Virus record (IMG/VR): IMGVR_UViG_3300027861_000108
Coordinates: 1-33,667 of that record
Source of the DNA: a virus
DNA: 33,667 bases
Direction: 5' to 3' (one strand)
The notes under the pieces: generated by a model
What the model saw: the letters and a program-made list of their open reading frames with translations, nothing else
Told to the model about the DNA's origin: nothing
Database searches by the model: none
Translations under genes and position numbers: made by a program
Shown: positions 9,311 through 17,538 of the stretch, piece by piece
How positions within the stretch are numbered: position 1 is the stretch's first letter
Layout: each line of letters opens with the position of its first letter

Positions 9311-12300
9311 ATGAAGTCCCAACTACAACTACTCCAAGAAGCAATGGCAGATAAGACCATCCAGCAGCAGAGGTTGATGTTTGCTCAGGGATTCCATTCC
9401 CCGAAGACTGCCCTTGCCAAGAATACTGGTTTCACAGATCAGGTTGGTGCTTTCTTTCGCCAGACAAACACCGTCTACAACCTTGCGATTGCAATGAACG
9501 AGCCGATCTTCCCGCCGGAGCGTGGTTACAACCCAGCTGAAGATCCTGATGTCATGGCTAATCCGTGGATCAGAGAGAAATACCCAGAAGCCTTTACCAG
9601 TTTAATGAAAGCGGAGAGTCGAGTAGAGGCGAACTATCTCGTCAATAAGATCAGAGAAGAGAACCGAGACCGGGAAGTCATCCAGGAAGGCGGGTTGGTT
9701 TCCAATATCTTCGCTGGCTTAGGAGCTGGCGTGGTGGACCCAGTAAACTGGATCGCCTTCAGCGGTGCGACCAGGGCAGCCAAAGCCCTGAATGTCGCGG
9801 CTAGGCCAATGACGATTGCTGGGATAGGTGCCGCAGAGAATGTCCTTGGCCTGACGGTGGCCGAGCCGTTCTTGAGGATAGCCCAAGAAACTAGAACCGA
9901 TGAAGAGTTCCAGAGAGACTTGGTTGGCGGCGCGATCTTCGGAGCGATCATTGGAGGTATGAGCGGAGGCATCAGTTCGACTCGAACTGCTGCGAGCCGA
10001 GCCTTGCTAGGTGCGGACACCGTGGAGGATGCTCTCGACCCTGCATCGTATTCAGCATGGCTCCAGAGGAATCCAGTTGAGCAACAAAGACTAGACGAAC
10101 TGATCGAGGGTGACGAAGGTTTTGCTATCTTTGGTCAGGACCGAGAGGAAGTTGCAGGGATCCTCCTTAAGGCTACCTCGGAGATCAACCCAGGTCTTGC
10201 CAAGGTGCTTGGTATATCTCAAGGGATCTTGGGCAAACTGTTGGCGAAGTTGCTCTTTCTGAATCCGGAGATGAACCTTGCTCGTTCGGAGTCTCAGTTT
10301 GCAAGGGGTGCCCTAGACATAATGTTGAAGCCAGCCATCGTTCGTACCGACACTTTGAATCGTCAGAGTGTAGAAGCGGTAATGGGTATTGCTGAGATTG
10401 CCGGCTTGCGGATTCGCCATGACATGAATCTGGTATTTGCAGAGTACAGATCCGCTGGTGGCCGCCTGAGTAATGCAGAAGTAATGGTGCTTGGTGCTAA
10501 GGCAGCGGTGCGCGGTGATATCGTTGACCCGGCAAACGCTTCTCACGAACTTTCGGTATCGCCAACCACTGGTGAACTGGAATTGGTAAACCCCTTCGAG
10601 TCTATTATCGGAGACAGTCAGACCATTAAGGCTGTAGAGGAAGTTGCAAAGATAAACCGCAAGTTCTTTGACACACTCAGGAAGACAGGCGAATCGGCAG
10701 GGGCGTTTACCGGCGAGGATTTCATAAACTCTATTGAGTTAGAGAACTACCTGACACGGGTGTACAAAAAAGAAAAGATCATGGTGTACCTCCCGCAGTT
10801 CAAGAAGAGCATCTTCCTTGCCCTTGAAGACAAGAAGGCTAGAGAGCTGCCGGAGATGGAGGTTGAGCGTCAGAAGTTGGTGGACGAGCATGAAGCTCTT
10901 TCTGCCCCTGACCCAGTGGAGGGCGTGGTGCCGGAGGGTCCACCCGTTGCTCCACTTGCCCCCGGAGAGTTTGAACTGCCTTCAAGTGACCACCTCCGGT
11001 TCTATCACTATACCCGTGGAGATGTCGAAGTTCTCCAACGAGAAGGGATACGCTTCGACGAGGCTCAGGGCAGTACATATAACGAGCCTAACCAAATCTG
11101 GGCCAGTACGGAACCGCCGCCCAATACCAAGAATTTTGTCGAATTTGTGATACATAAGGATGATCCCCGGATTGGGGGCACGATCCCTCGTGGGGCAGGG
11201 GACTCTCAGGCAACCTTTGTCGGTGACATCTTGCCCAGCGAAATTGTTGCCACACATACGCCGGAAAGTAATGCAGTTCGCCATCTGTTGTCTAACGAAA
11301 GATTGTTACAGGAGGTCCGGGACTGGTCGCCAAATATGCAACGACTAGACCCCGATTCTGCACAGGGCCGAGCAGCGGCTAAAGTGCGTCAGATGATAGT
11401 GGAGGGCGAGGCCCCTCCAACCAGAACACCGTTACCCCTGGAGGAACCCCCTTCTCTCGCCACTCCAGATCCATCTTCAATCAATGAAACCACATGGTAT
11501 CACGGGAGTGCTGTCGAGATCGAAAGACCAACCCAAGATCTTTCAAGAACCGATAGTTTGTTCGGCATAGGCTTTTATATGACTGACGCGCCCTCGGTCG
11601 CTCGTGGGTATGGCCCGGTAAGTCATCGGGTGAAGGTAGATGTTAGAAAGACATTGGATTTCGATGAGGATTTACCTGATGACGCTTTTGACCTCATAGT
11701 TAGCAACGCTAGAGTTCTGCTCGGTGATGACAATTGGGTGCCGTCCAGCCGAAAGGGTTCAGAAGTTTGGGATGACATGGTGACGGAGTTATATCAGATG
11801 ACGATCTCCGTCGATGAAGCAGCAGAAACATTCCAGATTATTGCCGACGAACTGCGTCATGTACTGGGCTACGATGCTATCACCCACATCGGGGGTGGTC
11901 GGGCCGGTAGAGGGCGAAGGATGCACCGTGTCGTGATCTTGTTAGACCCAGAGGGGGATCGGTGGGGTGCCGTTCCTCCCGATTCAATTAGCCACAGGTC
12001 AGTTCTATCTATAGACACCGAACCACCCCCTCCAACCACCACCCCTGATCCAGCCCCTGCCCCCACTCCCCGCTCCCCCGAGGATCTTGCAGAGATAGTG
12101 TGGGATCGTGCCCGACTAGAACGAGAGATCGCCGTGTACGACGAGTGGATTGCAAAACTTGGCGACGAGGAGCGGTGGGAAGAGATCGCCAACCAAGTGT
12201 ATGAGAACATCACCAACGACACTGGCACCGGACCTCTTGGAGGAGGAGCCGGCAATAGCCTGAAGCAACGAGTCCTGACGGTAGAGGATCGGTTCATTGC

Positions 12301-14680
12301 TCCTTGGCTTGAAGACGATGTTATGAATATCCAGGCGAATCAAATCCGAAACCTGCTCCCTAAGTTGATCCTTTCTGGTGAAATGGATTCAGCAATGGAC
12401 GGGTTCCAGGTCTCGGCGAATCTTAAAAATCGACTGACTACCGTAACAGCCAAGCTCGACACCTTATCAGAGGATCCAACAAGCCTTACCCCGGCTGCTT
12501 TGGAATCTATCCACCTTGAACTAGAGCAAGTCCTCGACGACGCAGCTCACCTGAATCTGTCATCGCACATGAGGCTACATATTGATGTGAAGCAACTTGG
12601 GTTCTCCTCGATGGAGAAGGCGCAGACTCACCTGAACTCCTTGGTAGTTAATCTGAAGAACTTCAGAGCGGATCTCCATGCCAAGAGAAAGGTTGTTCGA
12701 GGTATTGATTCACAGATCGCACTGTTGAGGTCAGAGATTGAGGGGCTAGATGCTAATGGAAGGCCAGTGTCTACCGCGATGCAGAAGTCTCTTGACGACC
12801 TAGTTGTGGAAAGAACCAAAAAGAACAAGGAACTTTTAGAGGTGACTGCGGAGTTTGACCAGACTCGATCTGGAATAAACACAATGGCTGGCAAGTTAAT
12901 CTTCACTGAAAAAAGTTATGGCTGGAAGTTAGGGAGCAGCGCAGCTGAACGCTCAGATGCTCTCAAGTTCGGCAGGAACTTTATCGACGATCTCGGAGCG
13001 GTCACTGATCTCCAGAAACTTCAACGACTGATGGAGATGCGGGCAATGGTAATCCAAAGGTCGTCGAGTTCTCGAAGGTCTGCATTTGACATCAACTCAG
13101 ACGCAGAACAGGTCAAGGCCAGGATCGAGGAAGACTATCGTGGTCTTCATATTGGTGTACAGCAGAATGCAAGAATGACTATGAAGAAGAAGAAGCGGGA
13201 GGAAGAGAAACTACTAAAGAGAAAAAGTAGAGACCTTCGAGATATGGGATTGATCTTCGATAGATTCCACCGCACTGACGGTACAGGAAACGAGAGCTTG
13301 GGTAGAGTTGGAGCTGCGATTCGTGAAGCCAACTATGTTCGCCTTGGTGGTGGGTTCCTGCTGTCAAGTACCCCAGACCTCGCAATGGGGATCGGACAAG
13401 TAGGTCTGCCATCGTACTTCCGTGCCCTCGCTCGGTACATGAATCCATTCTTCAGAAACAAAAGACTATCAGAAGATATGGCCGACTGGGTTTACGCGAG
13501 TGAGGCCACCCTCGGTGGTGACCGAAACAGGAGGATAGCCGGCCTCGATGAGGAAGATCCCAAAAGGAATCACTTCATTGAAAGAGGGTTACACGCTACG
13601 AGCAAAGGTTTCAATAACCTGTTAATGCTAAACAAGTGGAACGGAATGATGAAGAGCGTCAATAGCGTGGCGATCCAGAACAAGATTATCAAGATAGGAA
13701 ACAAACTTCGATCAGGGAAGCGACTGAGCCGGTCAGACAAAGCCTTCATGGGTGGTCTCGGCTTAACCGAAGATCGACTTCAGAGGATTGCAATCCTCCA
13801 GGAAAAGTTTGGTGACACTGAATCCACGATACTTGGCGGGAAGTTTTATTTATCTCGGACCAGGAAGTGGGGTGCCGCTGGAGATATCGACGCGAGAACT
13901 GCCCTTGAGGATCGGTTGGCGTTTGAAAGAGCCACCTTCCAGCGTGTTCAGCAAACGATCATCACTCCAGGTGCTGGAAGTCTTCCGAACTGGATGACCT
14001 CAACGGAATTTGGAAGGATTATCGGGCAGTTCGGATCGTTCACAATGGCTGCTACATCTCAGCTGCTCATTCCCATGCTCCAGAAAGGGGCGATGATGGG
14101 GGACATGAATCAAGCATTGATGTTTGTTGGTGCCTCCACCCTTGGAGCTGTTGGATACTGGGCGCGCCGGAGTCTCGATGGTAAAGATCCATTTGAAGAC
14201 GAGGTGAAGAAAGACAAACGAGGTCGGGTTACTGCCAGAGTACCTTGGTGGAAGAAGAGCATACTAGAGGGGATTGACCGAGGGGGTACGCTCGGTTGGT
14301 TGTCACAGGGAAATGCTTACATGGAGCGCATGACCGGGGTGGGCGCGTCCACCCTACTCGGAGCAGGGCAACTGTCGAGGATGAAGTCAAGATCGAAAGT
14401 GGATATGCTGGCCGGCCCGACTGCTGGTCTCCTCAATGACTTTGGAACGGTGCTTGGCGCACTCGCTGAAAAAGGATTTGAAGGTAAGGAATTAACTGAA
14501 GGGGCTTACAACGCTGGCCGGCGGATGGTTGGTTGGCAGAACCTCATCCAGACTCGACTAGCGTTGGATGTTGCTCCTAGTATTTATGACGCACAGCGAG
14601 GTGGGTATGGGTCTCCGACCTATTTCGACAAGTTCATCCCAATCCAGCAACGGTTAAGAAATACCCTGCAAGAGGAATAG
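9311..14680 (+). CDS. Giant internal virion (ejection) protein, gp16-like, with ADP-ribosyltransferase-like insertions
   Basis: ATG at 9311 overlaps the upstream stop (TAATG) and follows GGGGGAA, so I prefer it to the in-frame TTG at 9290; it gives 1789 aa. The N-terminal ~240 residues hold Gly/Ala-rich hydrophobic stretches (VSNIFAGLGAGVVDPVNWIA, GGAIFGAIIGGMSGGISS) typical of membrane-entering ejection proteins. Residues ~560-655 begin LRFYHYTRGDVEVL and may be an ADP-ribosyltransferase (ART)-like fold. Residues ~727-890 are a better match: YHG at 730-732, GIGFYMTD at 752-759, GYDAITHIGGG and a closing RVVILLDPEG strand, as in ART domains of phage polyvalent proteins. Pro-rich linkers flank both. 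Coiled-coil helices follow, and the C-terminal ~500 residues (from about NYVRLGGGFLLSSTPDLAMG) resemble the C-terminus of gp16-type proteins. T7 gp16 is 1318 aa. Ejection of these domains into the host is inference. Confidence 0.82.
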   Translation: MKSQLQLLQEAMADKTIQQQRLMFAQGFHSPKTALAKNTGFTDQVGAFFRQTNTVYNLAIAMNEPIFPPERGYNPAEDPDVMANPWIREKYPEAFTSLMKAESRVEANYLVNKIREENRDREVIQEGGLVSNIFAGLGAGVVDPVNWIAFSGATRAAKALNVAARPMTIAGIGAAENVLGLTVAEPFLRIAQETRTDEEFQRDLVGGAIFGAIIGGMSGGISSTRTAASRALLGADTVEDALDPASYSAWLQRNPVEQQRLDELIEGDEGFAIFGQDREEVAGILLKATSEINPGLAKVLGISQGILGKLLAKLLFLNPEMNLARSESQFARGALDIMLKPAIVRTDTLNRQSVEAVMGIAEIAGLRIRHDMNLVFAEYRSAGGRLSNAEVMVLGAKAAVRGDIVDPANASHELSVSPTTGELELVNPFESIIGDSQTIKAVEEVAKINRKFFDTLRKTGESAGAFTGEDFINSIELENYLTRVYKKEKIMVYLPQFKKSIFLALEDKKARELPEMEVERQKLVDEHEALSAPDPVEGVVPEGPPVAPLAPGEFELPSSDHLRFYHYTRGDVEVLQREGIRFDEAQGSTYNEPNQIWASTEPPPNTKNFVEFVIHKDDPRIGGTIPRGAGDSQATFVGDILPSEIVATHTPESNAVRHLLSNERLLQEVRDWSPNMQRLDPDSAQGRAAAKVRQMIVEGEAPPTRTPLPLEEPPSLATPDPSSINETTWYHGSAVEIERPTQDLSRTDSLFGIGFYMTDAPSVARGYGPVSHRVKVDVRKTLDFDEDLPDDAFDLIVSNARVLLGDDNWVPSSRKGSEVWDDMVTELYQMTISVDEAAETFQIIADELRHVLGYDAITHIGGGRAGRGRRMHRVVILLDPEGDRWGAVPPDSISHRSVLSIDTEPPPPTTTPDPAPAPTPRSPEDLAEIVWDRARLEREIAVYDEWIAKLGDEERWEEIANQVYENITNDTGTGPLGGGAGNSLKQRVLTVEDRFIAPWLEDDVMNIQANQIRNLLPKLILSGEMDSAMDGFQVSANLKNRLTTVTAKLDTLSEDPTSLTPAALESIHLELEQVLDDAAHLNLSSHMRLHIDVKQLGFSSMEKAQTHLNSLVVNLKNFRADLHAKRKVVRGIDSQIALLRSEIEGLDANGRPVSTAMQKSLDDLVVERTKKNKELLEVTAEFDQTRSGINTMAGKLIFTEKSYGWKLGSSAAERSDALKFGRNFIDDLGAVTDLQKLQRLMEMRAMVIQRSSSSRRSAFDINSDAEQVKARIEEDYRGLHIGVQQNARMTMKKKKREEEKLLKRKSRDLRDMGLIFDRFHRTDGTGNESLGRVGAAIREANYVRLGGGFLLSSTPDLAMGIGQVGLPSYFRALARYMNPFFRNKRLSEDMADWVYASEATLGGDRNRRIAGLDEEDPKRNHFIERGLHATSKGFNNLLMLNKWNGMMKSVNSVAIQNKIIKIGNKLRSGKRLSRSDKAFMGGLGLTEDRLQRIAILQEKFGDTESTILGGKFYLSRTRKWGAAGDIDARTALEDRLAFERATFQRVQQTIITPGAGSLPNWMTSTEFGRIIGQFGSFTMAATSQLLIPMLQKGAMMGDMNQALMFVGASTLGAVGYWARRSLDGKDPFEDEVKKDKRGRVTARVPWWKKSILEGIDRGGTLGWLSQGNAYMERMTGVGASTLLGAGQLSRMKSRSKVDMLAGPTAGLLNDFGTVLGALAEKGFEGKELTEGAYNAGRRMVGWQNLIQTRLALDVAPSIYDAQRGGYGSPTYFDKFIPIQQRLRNTLQEE

Positions 14681-14683
14681 CAC

Positions 14684-14974
14684 ATGGAAAACCTTGATTT
14701 TGGAACTGGCCTCGGAGGTATAGCCCTCACAATATTGATTCTTCGTGAGGTTTTTTCTTTCATTAAATCAACCAAAGGCCCGAACGGAGCGGTCGCGTAT
14801 GAGACAAACAAAACTATTGGTATGCTGGAGACAGAGATCCGCAAGATGTCTCACGCTATCACTAACTTGAATCAGTTGTTGACCATGCAGACGCATTTGT
14901 TGAAAGAATCTAGAGCTGAAAACCAGGCACTCCTGGCCGAAGTTCGTAAACTAAGAGAGGAGACTCGGCGATGA
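14684..14974 (+). CDS. Small membrane/coiled-coil protein, possible inner-membrane spanin or holin
   Basis: The 96-aa product has one hydrophobic segment near the N-terminus (GLGGIALTILILREVFSFI, about residues 9-28). A long amphipathic coiled coil follows (residues ~45-96) ending LLAEVRKLREETRR. An N-terminal anchor plus a periplasmic-type coiled coil is the layout of Rz-type inner-membrane spanins, but short structural membrane proteins and some holins look similar. The start follows AGAGGAATAGCAC, 4 nt after the ejection-protein stop. The stop overlaps the next start by ATGA, and that next gene encodes a candidate lipoprotein, which favours a spanin pair. No sequence-family match was recognised. 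Confidence 0.6.
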   Translation: MENLDFGTGLGGIALTILILREVFSFIKSTKGPNGAVAYETNKTIGMLETEIRKMSHAITNLNQLLTMQTHLLKESRAENQALLAEVRKLREETRR

Positions 14975-15216
14975 AGTGGAGTCTATTAGTTCTGATAATG
15001 TTGTTGCTGTTTGTTGGGTGCGGAGTCGTCGAGGATTTGTCCAACACCTTGTTCTATCGTGATCCACCAGGGACCACCAGTAACGCTGAGACAGCCGTGG
15101 AGATTGCCCGACCGCTGATACCCTCGCCGTGGCGGGAGGCAGCAGTGGCTGTCACAGCGGCCCTGGCGACATGGTGGACAGCGAAAAAGAAACTCTCTAT
15201 CGACAAGGCCAAGTAA
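14971..15216 (+). CDS. Candidate lipoprotein (possible outer-membrane spanin subunit)
   Basis: The 81-aa protein opens MKWSLLVLIMLLLFVGCG: a Lys, a hydrophobic run and a lipobox-like VGC, predicting signal peptidase II cleavage before Cys17. The mature chain is about 65 aa, with a Pro-containing middle (YRDPPGTT, ARPLIPSPW) and a second hydrophobic stretch (REAAVAVTAALATWW) before a basic tail. It overlaps the preceding membrane/coiled-coil gene by ATGA. The lipoprotein-plus-anchored-coil pairing fits an Rz/Rz1-like spanin set acting at the outer membrane in lysis. The second hydrophobic stretch is atypical for Rz1, so the assignment is tentative. Confidence 0.6.
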   Translation: MKWSLLVLIMLLLFVGCGVVEDLSNTLFYRDPPGTTSNAETAVEIARPLIPSPWREAAVAVTAALATWWTAKKKLSIDKAK

Positions 15217-15229
15217 TAAGGTATAACCT

Positions 15230-15559
15230 ATGACGACCAAGCCGACTCCTCTACCTCGTCGAATCGTGGCAGTGACATGGAAAGACATCACTTCACAAGC
15301 TGACTGGGTAGGGGAGTTGGAACAGGTGCTTGAGGAATGCAATCCGATTCTCTGCGTAACAGTGGGTTGGATCTTGAAGGAAGACGAAGAGGTCATGGTG
15401 CTAGCCGACTCGGCAACCAAGGACCGCACCTTTGGAGGGGTGACTGCGATTCCTAAATCAGTGGTAGTGGAAATCATAGATCTCAGGAGGGAGAGTGCCC
15501 ACGATTTCCTGAAGAAATCTACCCTGAAGGAATGTGTTAGGAAGAGAAAGAAGAAATGA
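15230..15559 (+). CDS. Conserved-looking hypothetical phage protein (109 aa)
   Basis: A small soluble protein with a beta-rich core (RIVAVTWKDITSQADWV, ILCVTVGWILKEDEEVMVLA) and a basic C-terminus (KECVRKRKKK). I recognise the general look of short phage proteins that begin with a VTW-type strand, but no named family. It lies 13 nt after the candidate lipoprotein, with AAGG upstream of ATG, and overlaps the next tiny membrane ORF by ATGA. No function is proposed. Confidence 0.7.
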   Translation: MTTKPTPLPRRIVAVTWKDITSQADWVGELEQVLEECNPILCVTVGWILKEDEEVMVLADSATKDRTFGGVTAIPKSVVVEIIDLRRESAHDFLKKSTLKECVRKRKKK

Positions 15560-15660
15560 AGAACTTCTTTGGATCGTTCCTGGATCGAACGATAGAACTT
15601 CTAAGCCTCTCTATTATCTGCGGTTTGCTTTGGTTGATAGTTGACTGGCTGTTCTTTTAG
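15556..15660 (+). CDS. Tiny single-span membrane peptide (34 aa)
   Basis: ATG at 15556 overlaps the preceding stop (ATGA), which supports coupled translation. The peptide reads MKNFFGSFLDRTIELLSL followed by SIICGLLWLIVDWLFF: a short amphipathic N-terminus and one transmembrane helix running to the C-terminus. Among the small proteins behind the ejection genes it is the one most like a pinholin or other tiny lysis effector. That is inference from topology and position only. Confidence 0.55.
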   Translation: MKNFFGSFLDRTIELLSLSIICGLLWLIVDWLFF

Positions 15661-15689
15661 GAAGGAACCTAGCCATAAAACTTACAGAC

Positions 15690-15995
15690 ATGGACTACAA
15701 GCAGTTGATTCTAATGCGGGAAACTGGGCGGATGTTGTTTCATCTGTGCGAGAAAAACCTTGCGTACCACTCGAAAGAGAAGCGTTTCTATATTCGCCTC
15801 TGTTCAGATGACGGCACCAGAGAGAGGTGGGTAGTCGCGCCGGCAAGAGGTCGTGCCCAAGCAATCAATAGCCTGTTAGGTGAGAAGCGAAGTTGGATCA
15901 TCGCCAACCACTCGCAAAAGATTTACAACCTAGCGATTGTGTACAAGAAGAAGTTCCTTTGGTCGATAGCGGCAGCCGCTGCGATTGTTAGATAG
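15690..15995 (+). CDS. Hypothetical basic protein (101 aa)
   Basis: An Arg/Lys-rich product with no recognised family. It contains YIRLCSDDGTRERWVVAPARG and ends with a hydrophobic Ala-rich segment, KKFLWSIAAAAAIVR, that could be a C-terminal membrane contact. The nearest ATG (15690) is about 25 nt from the only good Shine-Dalgarno (AGGAAGG, 15659-15665). An in-frame ATA at 15675 sits at normal spacing and would add MKLTD. The stop TAG is followed by a G7 tract that serves as ribosome site for the next gene. Confidence 0.65.
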   Translation: MDYKQLILMRETGRMLFHLCEKNLAYHSKEKRFYIRLCSDDGTRERWVVAPARGRAQAINSLLGEKRSWIIANHSQKIYNLAIVYKKKFLWSIAAAAAIVR

Positions 15996-16004
15996 GGGGG
16001 GAAG

Positions 16005-16454
16005 ATGGCGAAGAAGTACTCGGCTCTTCAAAACCAAAGAACTGCAAAGAAGAAGCCGCCACCCACAAAATACACAATCACCGAACTGATTAAGCGTAGC
16101 TGGGAAGGAACTTTATTCAGAAAAGGCTATAACGAAAAATGGCCGTTTGAGCCAGGAGTGTATCCCGGTAGATGCCCAGGCTGGGAGTCTCCCGAGGAAT
16201 ATTCGTATCGCTGGCGTGCTTGGCGTTGGCTACAGGCAGAGGCTCGTCTACACCAAAGAACCGAGGATGATAAATTGAGGATAGGAATCTGGCCTGAGTT
16301 TACTAAGGAAGAGCAGAGGATTATCAGGAAGGAACTCAAGGGATTGGACGCTACTGGTCTCGCCACTCCTCGCGAACTGATGGACTGGGCCAACAAGGCT
16401 ATCGCTGACCATCTCGAAGATGCAAAAGAGAGGCAACGGGGATTGTTTGAATGA
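16005..16454 (+). CDS. Hypothetical protein (149 aa)
   Basis: A highly charged soluble protein with a Lys-rich N-terminus (MAKKYSALQNQRTAKKK) and an aromatic/Arg-rich middle (EEYSYRWRAWRWLQAEARLH). The C-terminal half is helical, with TKEEQRIIRKELKGL and a final DHLEDAKERQRGLFE. The G7-AAG sequence directly before ATG is an unusually G-rich ribosome site. The gene lies in the tail of the plus-strand late block. No family was recognised. The basic, Trp-rich middle could bind nucleic acid, but that is a guess. Confidence 0.7.
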   Translation: MAKKYSALQNQRTAKKKPPPTKYTITELIKRSWEGTLFRKGYNEKWPFEPGVYPGRCPGWESPEEYSYRWRAWRWLQAEARLHQRTEDDKLRIGIWPEFTKEEQRIIRKELKGLDATGLATPRELMDWANKAIADHLEDAKERQRGLFE

Positions 16455-16467
16455 GGAAGAAGGAAGA

Positions 16468-17091
16468 ATGGATAAGTTAATCGAAGAGGTGGAGTTCACG
16501 AACATTGGCCGGCACAAGATAACCTCAAGGGTGGGGATTCGATTCGGAATACCTGTCGTTCACAATATCACAGGCTTCAATGACCTACTCTGGTATGTCG
16601 AAGTTGACGGTGGATATCCCATGTCTAAGCATCCTCTTGGGCCTGTCAGTGAACACAGATTCAAGACTTGGTTGGATTCTCACCAGACCAGAATGTTCGT
16701 GACAAAAACCGGGTTGGATTTCTCACCAAACAAACTGATAAACCTGAGCCTCGACGGTATGGCTAAGCACATACTAGGACTTGGTGACCGTTCGGATTCA
16801 AAAACAACTGGTGAAGAGTACCGAGAAGCCGCGATTGAGGGTCCGATTCGTAAGTGGATCAGCGCACTCAACAAGGCAGTGATCGAAGCGCAGCAGTGGT
16901 ATGAGGACGGAGCTGCCCTATCAAATGAACAGATAGAACAGCTGATACCTTGGGAGAAACGCATGGCAAACAGCACTGACATGGACGGAAAGGAATACTT
17001 CCTCGGACTGTGGAGAAACCTGTGTGCAGGTAGGAAAGTCAGGACGAAGGAAGAACCGCTTTCAGCCAGTCAATCATCCGACCAGCCTTAA
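16468..17091 (+). CDS. Hypothetical protein (207 aa), last gene of the plus-strand late block
   Basis: I chose ATG at 16468 because GAAGAAGGAAG precedes it at normal spacing; the frame is also open from 16420, inside the upstream gene. The product is MDKLIEEVEFTNIGRHKITS..., mixed alpha/beta, with no signal peptide or membrane span and no enzyme motif I can name. A helical segment, KWISALNKAVIEAQQWY, and a Ser-rich C-terminus are visible. Its last ~50 nt overlap in antisense the 3' end of the minus-strand endonuclease gene, so the two transcription blocks converge without a spacer and without an obvious terminator. Confidence 0.7.
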   Translation: MDKLIEEVEFTNIGRHKITSRVGIRFGIPVVHNITGFNDLLWYVEVDGGYPMSKHPLGPVSEHRFKTWLDSHQTRMFVTKTGLDFSPNKLINLSLDGMAKHILGLGDRSDSKTTGEEYREAAIEGPIRKWISALNKAVIEAQQWYEDGAALSNEQIEQLIPWEKRMANSTDMDGKEYFLGLWRNLCAGRKVRTKEEPLSASQSSDQP

Positions 17092-17525
17092 TGTCTGGTT
17101 GGGTGACCCGAAGCACCCTCCAGCCCATAACTAGCGCGCTGTTGTATTTCTCACAGTCAGAGATAAACCCTTTCGGGTTGGTGTGCCGGCCACGATTCCA
17201 GATACCACCCTCTACCTCCAAAGCGACATACAGCTCTGGCCAAGCGAAGTCGAACCTCCACCTTCTGACTGGATGAAACCTATGTTCTCGGATGAACTCA
17301 GGAAGATGGTGGCTTTTTATGAGGAGGGCCGCTTGTTTCTCCAGGTGGCTCTCGCCCCGTGGGCGGGGGGGTGTACTCGATGACCGCTTGCGGCGTGATG
17401 AGGACGACCGCTTTCTTTTTGCTATCCCAAAAGACTTCGTGTTCGAGGTCTTCGATTTGATCGTGAAACTTTTGCGGCCAGGAAAGTTTGAGTTTGAGTC
17501 TTCTGCCGATATTTTCAGGGCGCAT
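17039..17525 (-). CDS. Vsr/DUF559-like PD-(D/E)XK endonuclease, apparently frameshifted
   Basis: The C-terminal ~85 residues match small phage endonucleases of the Vsr/DUF559 type: LPEFIREHRFHPVRRWRFDF, the metal-site pattern FDFAW...ALEVEGG, then DCEKYNSALVMGWRVLRVTQ. The only start with a good ribosome site (TAGGAAG, then ATG at 17525) lies in another frame that encodes MRPENIGRRLKLKLSWPQKF and continues to VIEYTPP. The frames meet at a C7 run on the coding strand (17365-17371): skipping one base gives a continuous ~160-aa protein reading IEYTPRPRGESHLEKQ. Without the shift, the first frame stops at 17298 after 75 aa and a Pro-rich tail, and the endonuclease frame has no good start (open to 17605, inside the upstream gene). 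A sequencing indel, a programmed +1 slip or a pseudogene are all possible. Confidence 0.7.
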
Positions 17526-17538
17526 CCACTTCTACTTC

